A stretch of DNA of 64,000 bases from Oscillospiraceae bacterium (GCA_021771675.1 JAETOP010000002.1:51746-115745), one strand, 5' to 3'; positions 33,873 to 43,412 are shown, counted from the first letter of the stretch. The notes: generated from the sequence alone by a model not told the origin. Program-made: numbers and translations.

Positions 33873-34898
33873 TTATACCACCCGGACGCCGCAGTAAAAA
33901 TGTTCGCTCCAATAGCCGCTGGTGAGGTCGGAGTAGGAGACGGTGCTGCGGGAATTGGGGGAGTGGATGAACTGGCCGTTGCCGGCATAGATGCCGGAGT
34001 GGGAGATACCGCTGCTGTATGTATTCGAAAAGAGCACAATGTCGCCGGGCTGCAGGTTGGCCTTGTCCACCTGAATTCCGGCGCTGTGCTGGGCGTCAGG
34101 GGTGCGGCCTACGGAAATGCCGAAGGTGCCGTACACATAGTACACAAAGCCGGAGCAGTCGAAGCCGCTGGGAGAGGCGCCGCCATAGACATAGGGTGTG
34201 CCCAGATACTCCGTCGCCTTGGCGAGAATCTGTGCCCCGGTGGCGGAGGAGCCGATGGCTCCAACCTGATTCTCTGTGGTGATGTTGGAAGCCGTGCCGC
34301 TGGATACCGTACCGCTGGACACTGTCCCGCTGGGCAATGTTCCGATGACCTTGCCCTGACGGAAGTATTGAGGGGTGTTGGTGGAAGAGCGGTTCTCGTA
34401 GGGAATTTCGCTCAGGCTCAGGTAGTCGCTGCGGATGTAGCAGGGGGCTGAGCCGTAGAGTACCTTGTACCAGCCTTGGTTCAGGCCGATGATGTAGCAT
34501 CTATCTCCGTAAGAGGCGGTGCCGACACTGGAATGGGCGGTGCTGGGGCCGCTGCGCAGGTTTACGCCGGAGCCGCTGACAATGCCGTAGCCCAGCTCTG
34601 CGTTTTCTATGGTGGAGACTGTGAGGTAGTCGGAACTCATGTAGCCCTCTTGCAGATTGAAGTTGACACGATACCAGCCGTTTTCCTGACCCAGCACCAC
34701 CACACATTCACCGGAGTAGGCGGTGGTGAGGATGGGGGAATCGGTAGAGGGCTGCGTGCGCAGATTCAGTCCGGAGGCGTTGACAAAGCCAATGCCGTAT
34801 ACCAGGGAACTGCTGTCTGCGAATGCGGTGATAGAAAGGGTGCTGATTAGAACTGTCAGAGTCATGGCCAGAGCCATGACCCGCCTGGAAAATTTCAT
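33873..34898 (-). CDS. Secreted SH3b-NlpC/P60 peptidoglycan hydrolase
   Basis: 341 residues. Signal peptide residues 1-27 (basic start, hydrophobic core, cut after AFA). Two SH3b wall-binding domains (~35-95 with ASGLNLRTQPST, ~103-162 with GSGVNLRSGPST), a Ser/Thr-rich linker with repeated SSGTVSSGT, and a C-terminal NlpC/P60 cysteine peptidase domain (~220-341). Catalytic Cys in GFDCSGFVY, His in ISHSGIYAG, third polar residue His in FIHSP. Probably a gamma-D-glutamyl-diamino-acid endopeptidase in wall turnover. Confidence 0.94.
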   Translation of the reverse strand: MKFSRRVMALAMTLTVLISTLSITAFADSSSLVYGIGFVNASGLNLRTQPSTDSPILTTAYSGECVVVLGQENGWYRVNFNLQEGYMSSDYLTVSTIENAELGYGIVSGSGVNLRSGPSTAHSSVGTASYGDRCYIIGLNQGWYKVLYGSAPCYIRSDYLSLSEIPYENRSSTNTPQYFRQGKVIGTLPSGTVSSGTVSSGTASNITTENQVGAIGSSATGAQILAKATEYLGTPYVYGGASPSGFDCSGFVYYVYGTFGISVGRTPDAQHSAGIQVDKANLQPGDIVLFSNTYSSGISHSGIYAGNGQFIHSPNSRSTVSYSDLTSGYWSEHFYCGVRVV

Positions 34899-34937
34899 AC
34901 ATTACCTCCGTTGCTGGGATCAGAAAAGTGCTAAAAA

Positions 34938-35228
34938 TTATTTTCCGGCCAGAGCCCGCTCAAGCCAGACGCAGCCCACGTCCAGGGCTGTGTAGAAGCC
35001 GTCTTTCTCGCTCTTCTTGACCACACGGTCTCTGCTTCTTGCGGTGGGATCGGTGAGCTGAAGCTGAACGGTGACCCGTGTGGCAATGTCGGTGTCGCCC
35101 ACCTTCTTGGTTTCAAGAACCTGAAGCATCACAATGTGGCTGTCGGCCATGGAACCATAATACACCAGGTTGTCCTTGCGCATCAGCGGACGACCCTTGT
35201 ACATCAAAACTGTTTTTTCATCAGCCAT
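34938..35228 (-). CDS. Conserved hypothetical protein, 96 aa
   Basis: 96 residues from ATG 35228, eight bases after CAGGAGG; the upstream extension runs through the promoter. No signal or membrane segment. The start ADEKTVLMYKGRPLMRKDN and strand-rich centre suggest a small soluble beta protein. I do not recognise a family. It has its own promoter and may share the transcript with no other gene. Confidence 0.7.
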   Translation of the reverse strand: MADEKTVLMYKGRPLMRKDNLVYYGSMADSHIVMLQVLETKKVGDTDIATRVTVQLQLTDPTARSRDRVVKKSEKDGFYTALDVGCVWLERALAGK

Positions 35229-35256
35229 GTAAGGAACCTCCTGAAAATGTAGTGAA

Positions 35257-35285
35257 ATTGTAACACATTGTAATTTTCTTGTCAA
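35257..35285 (-). promoter_or_regulatory. Predicted promoter of the 96-aa protein gene
   Basis: On the minus strand: -35 TTGACA (35285-35280), 17-bp spacer, -10 TACAAT (35262-35257). ATTACAAT and GTTACAAT are repeated around the -10. Upstream, two tandem copies of AAGTTACATAAC lie at 35378-35401. Confidence 0.65.
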
Positions 35286-35401
35286 CCCCTAAATAGCAGA
35301 AAAGGGGCGAATTGGAAAGAATTTACAATTATGATGCAAGCTTTTTTGGGAAAAGACGGAGGAAGTATGAAGTTTTCAAGTTACATAACAAGTTACATAA
35401 C

Positions 35402-35432
35402 AAGAGGCCTTTGCCGTGGCAAAAGCCTCTTG
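35402..35432 (-). terminator. Terminator of ireB
   Basis: Hairpin AAGAGGCCTTTGCC / GGCAAAAGCCTCTT with a GT loop; the leftward flank is TGTTATGTAACTT, a weak U-tract. Confidence 0.6.
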
Positions 35433-35440
35433 GCGGGGGA

Positions 35441-35692
35441 TCACTCGTCTCTAAACAGGTATTCCCGCACCAGCACCTGCATCAACTCATCCCGGTCGAT
35501 CTTGCAGATCATGCTCCGGGCGCTGCCGTAGTTGGTGATATAGGTGGGGTCTTCTGTGAGCAGATACCCCACGATCTGGTTGATGGGATTGTAACCTTTT
35601 TCGTTCAGGGCATCGAACACACTCCGGAGTATGTGCCGCATGTTGTCTTTGTCGTCGGGGACCTTAAAGGTCTGGGTTTCCATTCCCGTCAT
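35441..35692 (-). CDS. ireB: IreB family regulatory phosphoprotein
   Basis: 83 residues (UPF0297/YrzL). A small cytosolic protein phosphorylated on Thr by the PASTA kinase IreK/PrkC in enterococci, where it dampens cephalosporin resistance. The family block [18 protein letters not shown] and [15 protein letters not shown] is intact. AAAGGAGG eight bases before ATG. The usual neighbours alaS and ruvX are not present. Confidence 0.93.
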   Translation of the reverse strand: MTGMETQTFKVPDDKDNMRHILRSVFDALNEKGYNPINQIVGYLLTEDPTYITNYGSARSMICKIDRDELMQVLVREYLFRDE

Positions 35693-35752
35693 GGTCTCAG
35701 CCTCCTTTTAGAAATTGATACTCTATTATATCCCAAATGGACAAGCCTGTAA

Positions 35753-35796
35753 AGCCCTTCCGGTAAATAATTTGTGAATTTCTACCCGGAAGGGCT
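35753..35796 (-). terminator. Terminator of pheST
   Basis: AGCCCTTCCGG / CCGGAAGGGCT hairpin with a 22-base loop, 44 bases beyond the pheT stop; weak TTTAC tract in the leftward direction. Confidence 0.65.
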
Positions 35797-35839
35797 GAAA
35801 AGAAGCTGTTTTATCCCTTTGCAGGGGAGCGCACGGGTT

Positions 35840-38227
35840 TTAGCGGAGAGATGCGTCCAGCTTTTCCTTCAGGGCTGCCAGGATCTTGGAAACCACACCC
35901 TCGGAATCGGCGTCTGTGAGGGTACGGTCGTCGGCACGAAGCTCCAGGGAGAAGGCCATGCTTTTCTTGCCCTCGGGCACGCCCACGCCCCGGTAGATGT
36001 CGAAGAGCTGAATTTTGCGCAGCAGCTTTCCGGCGGAGACGGTGATTGCGTCTTCCACCTGGGCAACGGTGATGCTTTCATCACAGATCAGAGCCAGATC
36101 GCGGCTGACGGCGGGATACTTGGGCAGGGGAGAATAGGTGGCATCGGGCAGCAGCATGGTCAGGAGCTTGGTGAAGCTGATTTCAGCGCAGTAGACCTCG
36201 CTGTCAATGCCATAATTTTTGGCGACCGACGGGTGAACCTGACCCATAACGCCAACCTCCACGCCGTCAATGGAAATGGAGGCGCAGCGACCGGGATGGT
36301 AGCTGGGGTTGTCCTTTCGGGCAGTGTAGCTGGTTTTTTTCAGCCGCAGACCGGCAAACAGCGCCTCAATCTCACCCTTGAGCTTGAAGAAGGTTTCCCC
36401 TTCACCGTAGGAGCCAAACAAAATCATCTTGGGCTCCTCCGGCAGAGGCTGGCCCTCTGCGGGCAGATAAATCTTGGCAATCTCATAGAGCTTTGCGGCT
36501 TTGTTGTGGCAGGCATTGTTCCGGCCCAGGATTTCCAGCATGGAGGGCAGAGCAATGGTACGCATAATGGAGGTGTCCTCCCCCAGAGGATTCTGAATCC
36601 GCAGGGCGTTGCGCAGTGGGGAATCAGCGGGAAGACGGATTTGGTCGAAGACTGCGGGGGAGACAAAGGAATAGGTGATGATCTCGCTGTAGCCCAGAGC
36701 CCGGCAGAGGGAACCGGCCTTGGCCTCCAGCTTCATCTCCTGGGAATAGCCGCCCTGGGTGGAGTTGCGAAACTCGGTGGTGGGAATCTCATTGTAGCCG
36801 TAGGAGCGGCCCACTTCCTCGGCCAGGTCTGCCATCAGGTTCAGGTCGGGCCGGAAGGAGGGAACCAGGACGGTGTCGCCCTCCACCGGAATTTCCAGCC
36901 GGTTCAGGTACATCACCATGTCTTCTTTGGAAATGTTGGTGCCTAGCAGCTTGTTGATCCGGTCGGGCTCCAGGGGAAGCTTTTTGGGTTCGGGTACATA
37001 GTTGATGATGTCGATGGTGCCGTCCAGCACATCGCCGCATTCCAGCAGCTCCACCAGCTCGCAGGCCCGCTGCACGGCGGGAATGGTCATCATGGGGTCC
37101 AGATTTTTCTCGAACTTGCCGGAGGCCTCTGTGCGCATGCCCAGAGCCAGGGCGGTCTGACGGATGGAAGTGCCGTTAAAATTGGCGGATTCAAATACCA
37201 CCATGGTGGTGTCGTCTACAATCTCGGAGTTTTCGCCGCCCATGATGCCTGCCAGGCCGATGGGCTTACTCTCGTCGGCAATGACCAGCATCCCGGCCTT
37301 CAGGGGACGGACGTTGCCGTCCAGGGTGGTGAGGGTTTCCCCTTCCACTGCCTCCCGCACCACGATCTTGCCGGAGGAAACGTACCGGTAGTCAAAGGCG
37401 TGCATGGGCTGGCCGTATTCCAGCATCACATAGTTGGTGATGTCCACAATGTTGTTGATGGGTCGCACGCCGTTGGCACGAAGCCGCTGGCGCAGCCACT
37501 TAGGAGAGGGGCCGATCTTCACATTGGCCACCATCCGGGAGGAATAGCGGTTTACAAGCTCCGTGGCGGGAACCTCCACATCCAGATGCTCAAAGATGGA
37601 GCCTGCGTCGCTGCCCTTCACAATGGGCTCATGATGTTTCATGGGCTTGCCGAAGGCGGCGGCGGCCTCCCGGGCCAGACCGATGATGGAGTAGCAGTCC
37701 GGCCGGTTGTTGGTGATTTCAAAATCCACCACGGTGTCGTCGTTGCCGATGATGGGGTTGATGTCGTCGCCGGGCTTTCCGGCATCGGGCTCCAGAATCC
37801 AGATGCCGTCGGCGAACACCCCGGGCAGGTCGTTCTGGGTCAGCCCCAGCTCCGCGAAGGAGCAGAGCATTCCGTTGGACAGTTCGCCCCGGAGCTTTCC
37901 TTTGGTGATGTGGACGCCGCCGGGAAGCCAGGAATTGTGCAATGCGGCGGGAACCAGGTCCCCCTCGTGGACATTCTGAGCTCCAGTGACGATCTGGACA
38001 GGCTCTTCCCGACCCACATCCACCTGGCAGATGAACATGTGATCGGAATTGGGGTGACGCACCATGGAGAGCACCCGGCCAACCACCACATTTTTGATTT
38101 CGGCATCCATCCGCTCCCAGGTTTCCACCTTCTGACCGAAGACGGTCATGGTTTCCACAAATTCCTTATCGGAAACGGCGCTGAGGTCTACGAAATCCTC
38201 GTTAATCCATTTTCTGTTCAGTTTCAT
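35840..38227 (-). CDS. pheT: Phenylalanine-tRNA ligase beta subunit
   Basis: 795 residues, normal length. Structural and tRNA-binding subunit of the alpha2-beta2 enzyme. Domains in order: EMAP-like tRNA-binding domain (~40-150), B3/B4 editing domain (~210-380, with GIMGGENSEI), B5 domain (~400-475), catalytic-like core (~490-680), and C-terminal anticodon-binding FDX-ACB domain (~700-795, YPAVSRDLALI). Thirteen bases after pheS. Confidence 0.97.
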   Translation of the reverse strand: MKLNRKWINEDFVDLSAVSDKEFVETMTVFGQKVETWERMDAEIKNVVVGRVLSMVRHPNSDHMFICQVDVGREEPVQIVTGAQNVHEGDLVPAALHNSWLPGGVHITKGKLRGELSNGMLCSFAELGLTQNDLPGVFADGIWILEPDAGKPGDDINPIIGNDDTVVDFEITNNRPDCYSIIGLAREAAAAFGKPMKHHEPIVKGSDAGSIFEHLDVEVPATELVNRYSSRMVANVKIGPSPKWLRQRLRANGVRPINNIVDITNYVMLEYGQPMHAFDYRYVSSGKIVVREAVEGETLTTLDGNVRPLKAGMLVIADESKPIGLAGIMGGENSEIVDDTTMVVFESANFNGTSIRQTALALGMRTEASGKFEKNLDPMMTIPAVQRACELVELLECGDVLDGTIDIINYVPEPKKLPLEPDRINKLLGTNISKEDMVMYLNRLEIPVEGDTVLVPSFRPDLNLMADLAEEVGRSYGYNEIPTTEFRNSTQGGYSQEMKLEAKAGSLCRALGYSEIITYSFVSPAVFDQIRLPADSPLRNALRIQNPLGEDTSIMRTIALPSMLEILGRNNACHNKAAKLYEIAKIYLPAEGQPLPEEPKMILFGSYGEGETFFKLKGEIEALFAGLRLKKTSYTARKDNPSYHPGRCASISIDGVEVGVMGQVHPSVAKNYGIDSEVYCAEISFTKLLTMLLPDATYSPLPKYPAVSRDLALICDESITVAQVEDAITVSAGKLLRKIQLFDIYRGVGVPEGKKSMAFSLELRADDRTLTDADSEGVVSKILAALKEKLDASLR

Positions 38228-38240
38228 GTCCGTTTCCTCC

Positions 38241-39284
38241 TTAGAACTGGTTCAGGAACCGCACGTCGTTGTCGAAGATCAGACGCAGGTCGGTGATTTT
38301 CAGACGGCCCATGGCCATCCGTTCCAGGCCCATGCCGAAGGCAAAGCCGGAGTATTTGGTGGAGTCGATGCCGCAGTTTTCCAGTACGGCGGGGTGCACC
38401 ATTCCGGCGCCCAACAGCTCAATCCAACCCTCGCCGTGGCAGGTGGAGCAGACTGCTCCGTCGATCTCGCCGGTGCCGTGGCACTTGTGGCACTGCATGT
38501 CCATCTCACAGCTGGGCTCGGTGAAGGGGAAGTGATGGGGACGGAACCGCATCACGGATTCTTCACCGTAGATTTTCTGCATCATGGAGATGAGAGCACC
38601 CTTCAGGTCGCCCATGGTGATGTTTTCGTCCACCACCAGGCCCTCGATCTGATGGAACATGGGGGAGTGAGTGGCGTCGGCTTCATCCTTCCGAAACACC
38701 CGGCCGGGAGCCAGCATACACAGGGGAGGCCTGTGGTTCTCCATATACCGAATCTGCATGGGGCTGGTCTGGGTGCGAAGAAGCACAGAGTCGTCATCCG
38801 TGAAATAGAAGGTGTCGCTGCGGTCCCGGGAGGGGTGGCCCTCTTCGATGTTCAGCCGGGTGAAGTTGTAGTCCGCCAGCTCCACCTCCGGGCCCTCCAC
38901 CACCTGGTAGCCCAGACCGACGAAGATGTCCTTGATCTGCTGGAGCACCTGGTTCATGGGATGCTGATGGCCGATCTGAATCTCGTCGCCGGGGATGGTC
39001 ACATCCACAGCTTCGGCGGCCAGCTTTGCCTCCATGGCGGCGGCGTGGACGCTGGCCTTCCGCTGCTCCAGCCGTTCCTCAATGGCGGCACGGACATTGT
39101 TGGCCAGCTGTCCCATCACGGGACGCTCTTCGGCGGAGAGCTTGCCCATCTGCTTCAGCACGGCGGTGAGCTCGCCCTTCTTGCCCAGCAGCTTGACCCG
39201 CAGCTCTTCCAGCTCGGCGGGGGTAGCGGCCTTTTCCAGGGCAGCCAGGGCCCCCTGGCGAATGGATTCCAGTTGTTGCTTCAT
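38241..39284 (-). CDS. pheS: Phenylalanine-tRNA ligase alpha subunit
   Basis: 347 residues from ATG 39284, preceded by AGGAGG; the frame stays open through the T-box leader but that part is untranslated. Catalytic subunit: N-terminal coiled-coil that binds tRNA, then the class II core with motif 2 (RVFRKDEADATHSPMFHQIE) and motif 3 (FGMGLERMAM). Transcribed with pheT under the T-box. Confidence 0.97.
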   Translation of the reverse strand: MKQQLESIRQGALAALEKAATPAELEELRVKLLGKKGELTAVLKQMGKLSAEERPVMGQLANNVRAAIEERLEQRKASVHAAAMEAKLAAEAVDVTIPGDEIQIGHQHPMNQVLQQIKDIFVGLGYQVVEGPEVELADYNFTRLNIEEGHPSRDRSDTFYFTDDDSVLLRTQTSPMQIRYMENHRPPLCMLAPGRVFRKDEADATHSPMFHQIEGLVVDENITMGDLKGALISMMQKIYGEESVMRFRPHHFPFTEPSCEMDMQCHKCHGTGEIDGAVCSTCHGEGWIELLGAGMVHPAVLENCGIDSTKYSGFAFGMGLERMAMGRLKITDLRLIFDNDVRFLNQF

Positions 39285-39336
39285 TTCTTTTCCTCCTAAT
39301 AAGGTTAACATAACGTTATTTGCGGATGGCGGGCAA

Positions 39337-39600
39337 CAAAAAAGCCCATCATCCCGAAAACCGGGACGAAAGGCAATCCTTCCGCGGTACCACCCGCAAT
39401 TCGCCGCTTTGGCGGCGCAGCTCTCAGGCGCATCCACGCCCATGATGGATAACGGCATCACCCGTCCGGCCCTACTGAAATTTCAGGCGGCAGCTCCTGG
39501 GAGAAAGCCCGGCATTGCACGCAAGCGGATTCCACCCTCCCGCTCTCTCTGGCAGACGCAAACCAATACAAGGCAGCCCAATCGCAGCTTTTCGCATATC
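39337..39600 (-). promoter_or_regulatory. T-box leader of pheST (Phe)
   Basis: The T-box sequence GGGTGGTACCGCGG is at 39395-39382. The terminator pairs GCCTTTCGTCCCG with CGGGATGATGGGC (39374-39343), followed by six U (39342-39337). In Stem I, TTC at 39479-39477, followed by AGTAGGG, is the likely specifier codon for Phe, in keeping with pheS downstream. Uncharged tRNA-Phe would stabilise the antiterminator. Confidence 0.92.
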
Positions 39601-39606
39601 GCAGCT

Positions 39607-39635
39607 ATATTAACATATTCATGAAAAATATGCAA
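39607..39635 (-). promoter_or_regulatory. pheST promoter
   Basis: On the minus strand: -35 TTGCAT (39635-39630), 17-bp spacer, -10 TAATAT (39612-39607), directly upstream of the T-box leader. Confidence 0.7.
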
Positions 39636-39757
39636 GTCTTTTTTCAGGGAAACTTTTCCGCCCATAAATCCGCTCCTTGGTGAAACTTCCTGTTTACAGA
39701 ACCGCCCTCCGTGTGGTATGATAAACAAACCGGACTATTGATACAGAGGTTTGCGCA

Positions 39758-40750
39758 ATGAACTATATTGTCTTGGATATGGAGTGGAATCAGCCCTGGC
39801 CCGGCTCTCCCTCTTCCAAAAAGGTGCTTCCCGTGACCATCCGGGGGGAGATCATTCAGATCGGCGCCGTTCGGCTGGACCAGGAGGGGGGACCGGGGGA
39901 TGAATTCCAGATTATGGTTGCCCCCAAATACTATCGCCGGTTGAACCGCCGGGTCAGCAAGCTCACCGGAATTAAAGAGGCCCGGCTGCGGGAGGAGGGC
40001 GTTCCCTTCCCGGAGGCCATGGAGCTGTTCCGGCGCTGGTGCGGGGAAAGCCCTGTTTTTCTCACCTGGGGCTTTGATGACATCGGCATTCTCCGGGAGA
40101 ATTTGCAGCTGTTCTCTCTGGACACGGACTGGACAGAGCAGTGGTACAACGCACAGATGATCTTCAATGCCCAGACCGACGGCTCCAACTCCCAGAAAGC
40201 TCTGAAAACCGCCATGGAAGTCTTTGAAATCCAGGCAAGCCGCCCGGCTCACGACGCCCTGGGGGACGCCTATCATACCGCCCTGATCTGCCAACGGCTG
40301 GACCTGGAGCGGGGCATTGGAGAATACGATCAGGCGGTGCGCAGCCATGAAAACGGCTTTCACGGTGCAGAGCTTCCGGGATGCCTGGATCGGAAGGTGT
40401 TCCGGAATTACGCCGACCGGCAGCAGGCTCTGGCAGCCATGGCAGGATGTGAGAACCGCTGCCCTGTCTGCGGCGCTCAGATGCTGGGCTCCCGGTGGTT
40501 TGCTCAACCGGGGCACCGATACATGGATTTGGCCACCTGTGCCGAGCATGGGAAATTTCTGATTCGGGTTCGCCTTTCGGCCCAGCCGGACGGCACTGTG
40601 CGGGTGAGCCGCCTGACCTATGAGGCTACTTCTGAGGCGGCCCAGGCTTATGCCCGCCGGGTGCAGAAGGCAGACCCGGAGACTCCTGCCCGACCCCGTC
40701 GGCGGCGGCGCAGAGGAAAGAAACCCGCAGAGGAGAAAAGAGAGGGCTGA
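39758..40750 (+). CDS. DEDDh 3'-5' exonuclease with Cys cluster and Arg-rich tail
   Basis: 330 residues. RNase T/KapD-like exonuclease domain (1-190): LDMEWN (two acidic residues), WGFDDIGIL (third), and HDALGDAYHT (His and final Asp). After ~220 there is a CPVCG ... CAEHG treble-clef-like Cys/His cluster and a tail RPRRRRRRGKK that suits nucleic-acid binding. The tail domain is not part of KapD. Probably trims RNA; substrate unknown. Single gene. Confidence 0.83.
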   Translation: MNYIVLDMEWNQPWPGSPSSKKVLPVTIRGEIIQIGAVRLDQEGGPGDEFQIMVAPKYYRRLNRRVSKLTGIKEARLREEGVPFPEAMELFRRWCGESPVFLTWGFDDIGILRENLQLFSLDTDWTEQWYNAQMIFNAQTDGSNSQKALKTAMEVFEIQASRPAHDALGDAYHTALICQRLDLERGIGEYDQAVRSHENGFHGAELPGCLDRKVFRNYADRQQALAAMAGCENRCPVCGAQMLGSRWFAQPGHRYMDLATCAEHGKFLIRVRLSAQPDGTVRVSRLTYEATSEAAQAYARRVQKADPETPARPRRRRRRGKKPAEEKREG

Positions 40751-40827
40751 CGGGGTACGGTCTGTTGGCTGCATAAAACCATAACCACTATCATTGATTC
40801 ACGGCACATCGGAAAGGAAGGTTTATT

Positions 40828-42195
40828 ATGAATCATCAAGCAAAGCGCCTGCTTGCTGCTGTGCTATGTACCTGCGCATTTTTATCCGTCCACAGAGCAG
40901 CGGCAGTGGAGATCGACCCGGAGGTTCAGGCGGAATTCGACCGGCTTATTGAAATCGGCGCCGGGGATATTCTGGATCAGTTCCTGAACGGTCTGTCCGA
41001 GGAGGTTCGTACCGCCCTGGTGGAGGCGGAGGAGCAGAAGTGGGCAACCCCCACTGTTCCCACATCCGCAGAAGACCTGCCCACCTCCGGCATCTGCGGC
41101 ATCAGTGTCAACTGGGAACTGTCCGGGGAGGGAAAGCTCACCATCACCGGCACTGGAGAGATGTTCGATTTCCGGGAGGGCCGCCCCGCTCCCTGGCAGG
41201 AAAGCCGGGGCAGAATCCTGGAATTGGAGATCGGCGAGGGCGTGACCAGTATCGGCAGCAGAGCCTTTGTGGACTGCGAAAAGCTGGAAGCGCTGTCGCT
41301 GCCCCAGAGCATGGAGTTAATCGGGGATCAGGCATTCCAGGGCTGCGTCTCTTTGGAGGAGGTTCGCCTTCCCGGAAATATCCAGAGCATCGGCTGGGCA
41401 GCCTTTGCCGGCTGCACCGGGCTGACCTGGATTCAGATTCCCGGCACGGTGGGTACCCTCGGCGGCTATGCCTTCTCCGGCTGTACGGGGCTGAATACCA
41501 TTGCCATTCCGGATTCCGTCACCGCCATTGAGACGGCTGCCTTTCAGGGCTGCACCTCCCTGGTGGACGCTGCCCTCCATGAAAAGGTGGCATTTATCGG
41601 AAGTCATGCCTTTGCCGGTTGTGAGAGTCTCAGAACCATCACCATTCCCGAAGCAGTGACGGAAATCTCCGATTCGGCCTTTTCAGGCTGCACGGGGCTG
41701 AAATCGGCCAATCTGCCGGTGACCCTGGAAAAAATTGGCAGCCGGGCCTTTGCGGGCTGCGAAAATCTGTCGGAGCTTTCCATTCCGGGGACGGTTCGCT
41801 TCATTGGCGACGGCGCTTTCCAGGACTGCGCCTCCATTACTGCGGTGATGATTCCTGAGGGAGTGACGGAAATCGGCAACTATGCCTTCCGGAACTGCCG
41901 GGCCCTTACCGCTGTGGTGCTTCCTAATACCCTGGAACGGATTGGCCGATACGCTTTCAGCTACTGCACCAAGCTGGAGAGCCTGCGTATTCCCGCCTCC
42001 GTCACCGAAATCGGCGCCGAGGCCTTCTCAAATTGCAGCGTGTGGAGCGTGACCTTCTACGGGGATGCTCCCAGCATTGCCGAAAATGCCTTTAAGGGGG
42101 TCAACGCCTCCGCCTTCTATCCCTCCGCCGCCCAGGGCTGGAACCGAAAAACCGCCGTTTCCTATGGTGGTACATTGACCTGGGATACCGTATAA
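40828..42195 (+). CDS. Secreted BspA-type leucine-rich repeat protein
   Basis: 455 residues with a signal peptide (1-26, cut near HRAAA). From ~85 there is a TGEMFDF strand leader, then about 11 LRR_5 repeats of ~23 residues with the core AFxGCxxLxxIxIPxxVxxIG. This family makes solenoids for surface adhesion or substrate contact in gut and oral bacteria. No anchor motif (LPXTG, SLH or membrane helix) is present, so it is released or held non-covalently. GGAAAGGAAGG ribosome site. Confidence 0.92.
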   Translation: MNHQAKRLLAAVLCTCAFLSVHRAAAVEIDPEVQAEFDRLIEIGAGDILDQFLNGLSEEVRTALVEAEEQKWATPTVPTSAEDLPTSGICGISVNWELSGEGKLTITGTGEMFDFREGRPAPWQESRGRILELEIGEGVTSIGSRAFVDCEKLEALSLPQSMELIGDQAFQGCVSLEEVRLPGNIQSIGWAAFAGCTGLTWIQIPGTVGTLGGYAFSGCTGLNTIAIPDSVTAIETAAFQGCTSLVDAALHEKVAFIGSHAFAGCESLRTITIPEAVTEISDSAFSGCTGLKSANLPVTLEKIGSRAFAGCENLSELSIPGTVRFIGDGAFQDCASITAVMIPEGVTEIGNYAFRNCRALTAVVLPNTLERIGRYAFSYCTKLESLRIPASVTEIGAEAFSNCSVWSVTFYGDAPSIAENAFKGVNASAFYPSAAQGWNRKTAVSYGGTLTWDTV

Positions 42196-42241
42196 AAGCA
42201 AATAAAAAACGAGGATACGTGTCGGAAAGGGCCATTCCCTT

Positions 42242-42754
42242 TTATGAAAAGAAAAGCCTGACCGTCCAGGAGGCGGTGAAAAAGCCCACGAAATCCGCAA
42301 ACAAGGCGGCGGGGAGGGTGTAGCGGGTCTTCTGGATTCCCGCCGCGCCGAAATAAACGCTGAGGGTGTAGAAGGTGGTCTCCGTGGAGCCCAGCATCAC
42401 GGCGGCGGTGCGGCCGATCTGGGAATCCACCCCGAACGATGCCATCAGCTCGCTTCCCACGGCCAGAGCGGCGCTTCCGCTGATGGGGCGGACCAACACC
42501 AGCATGGCGCACTCCGGCGGAATGCCAAACCAGGAGAATACCGGCCCCAGCACCCGGCTCAGCAGCTCCGCTCCCCCGGAGACACGAAACATGGTAACAG
42601 CCGTCAGCAGCAGAATCAGGGAGGGGAGAATGGTTTTCAGCAGTGCCAGCCCCTCCGCCGCTCCGCCCAGCAGAATGTCGTAGGTGTTTTCTCCCTTCCG
42701 AAGCCCGATCAGGGCGGTGATGAGAAGAATCAGGGGAACCAGATAATCAGTCAT
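42242..42754 (-). CDS. spmB: Spore maturation protein B
   Basis: 170 residues, four or five membrane segments, nucleoside-transporter-gate fold. GSTETTFYTLSVYFGAAGI is the SpmB signature. With SpmA it is needed for full dehydration of the spore core in B. subtilis. Overlaps the end of spmA by eight bases. Confidence 0.94.
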   Translation of the reverse strand: MTDYLVPLILLITALIGLRKGENTYDILLGGAAEGLALLKTILPSLILLLTAVTMFRVSGGAELLSRVLGPVFSWFGIPPECAMLVLVRPISGSAALAVGSELMASFGVDSQIGRTAAVMLGSTETTFYTLSVYFGAAGIQKTRYTLPAALFADFVGFFTASWTVRLFFS

Positions 42755-43325
42755 GACACAGCCTCCCCAGCAGCCAGGCCATGAGCACGCCCAGGCCGGC
42801 GGAGCATAGACTGGTAATCCATACCGCCGGGAGAATGTCGAAGGGTGTTTTGCAGCCCAGACCGCTGCGCACCGCTGCCACGTTGGCGGGGATCAGCTGG
42901 ATGGAGGCGGTGTTCAGCACAATTAAACGGCACAGCTCATCCGAGGCCCGGCCATTGCAGTGCGCTGCAAGACGCCGGGCCGCCTCAATTCCCGGGGGCG
43001 TGGCGGCGTTTCCCAATCCAAGAAAATTGGCGCAGATGTTGGCGCTGAGAGAACCTGCTAGCTGCCGGTCCTCTCTGGTGGAGGGGAAAAGCCGCTCCAT
43101 CACCGGGCGCAGCAGAGAGGCCAGGGCGGCGGTGAGACCGATTTTCTCCATCAGCCGCCCCACGCCCGCCCACAGGCACAGAGAACCCGCTATGGAAATG
43201 GCCAGGGTTATCCCCATCTGGGCCCCCTGCATCACCCCGGCGGAGAGCGCCTGCCCCCGGCCGGTAATGACCGCGCAGAGCACGGACTCTCCCAGCAGCA
43301 CCGCCCAAACAATGCTCATCACCAT
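42747..43325 (-). CDS. spmA: Spore maturation protein A
   Basis: 192 residues from ATG 43325, eight bases after GGGAGG; the open extension upstream to 43457 covers a promoter of the other strand and is not coding. Family marks: ANFLGLGNAATPPGIEA and LIVLNTASIQLIPANV. Works with SpmB in the mother cell or forespore membrane. Two-gene operon, presumably under a sporulation sigma factor. Confidence 0.94.
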   Translation of the reverse strand: MVMSIVWAVLLGESVLCAVITGRGQALSAGVMQGAQMGITLAISIAGSLCLWAGVGRLMEKIGLTAALASLLRPVMERLFPSTREDRQLAGSLSANICANFLGLGNAATPPGIEAARRLAAHCNGRASDELCRLIVLNTASIQLIPANVAAVRSGLGCKTPFDILPAVWITSLCSAGLGVLMAWLLGRLCHD

Positions 43326-43373
43326 TGTCCATCCCTCCCGGGAAAGCCTATGCAGGGGAAAATGAAAACATGC

Positions 43374-43396
43374 GCCACCTGTTTCCCAGTGGCGCA
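43374..43396. terminator. Hairpin upstream of spmA
   Basis: GCGCCAC / GTGGCGC with a nine-base loop; leftward flank ATGTTTTC. It may end leftward transcription from rsmI before spmA. Confidence 0.45.
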
Positions 43397-43412
43397 AAAA
43401 GTAAATATTTTC

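Noticed and set aside
35378..35401. Tandem AAGTTACATAAC repeat as a start of a CRISPR or iteron array
   Set aside because: Only two 12-bp copies, directly adjacent with no spacers and no Cas or replication gene nearby.
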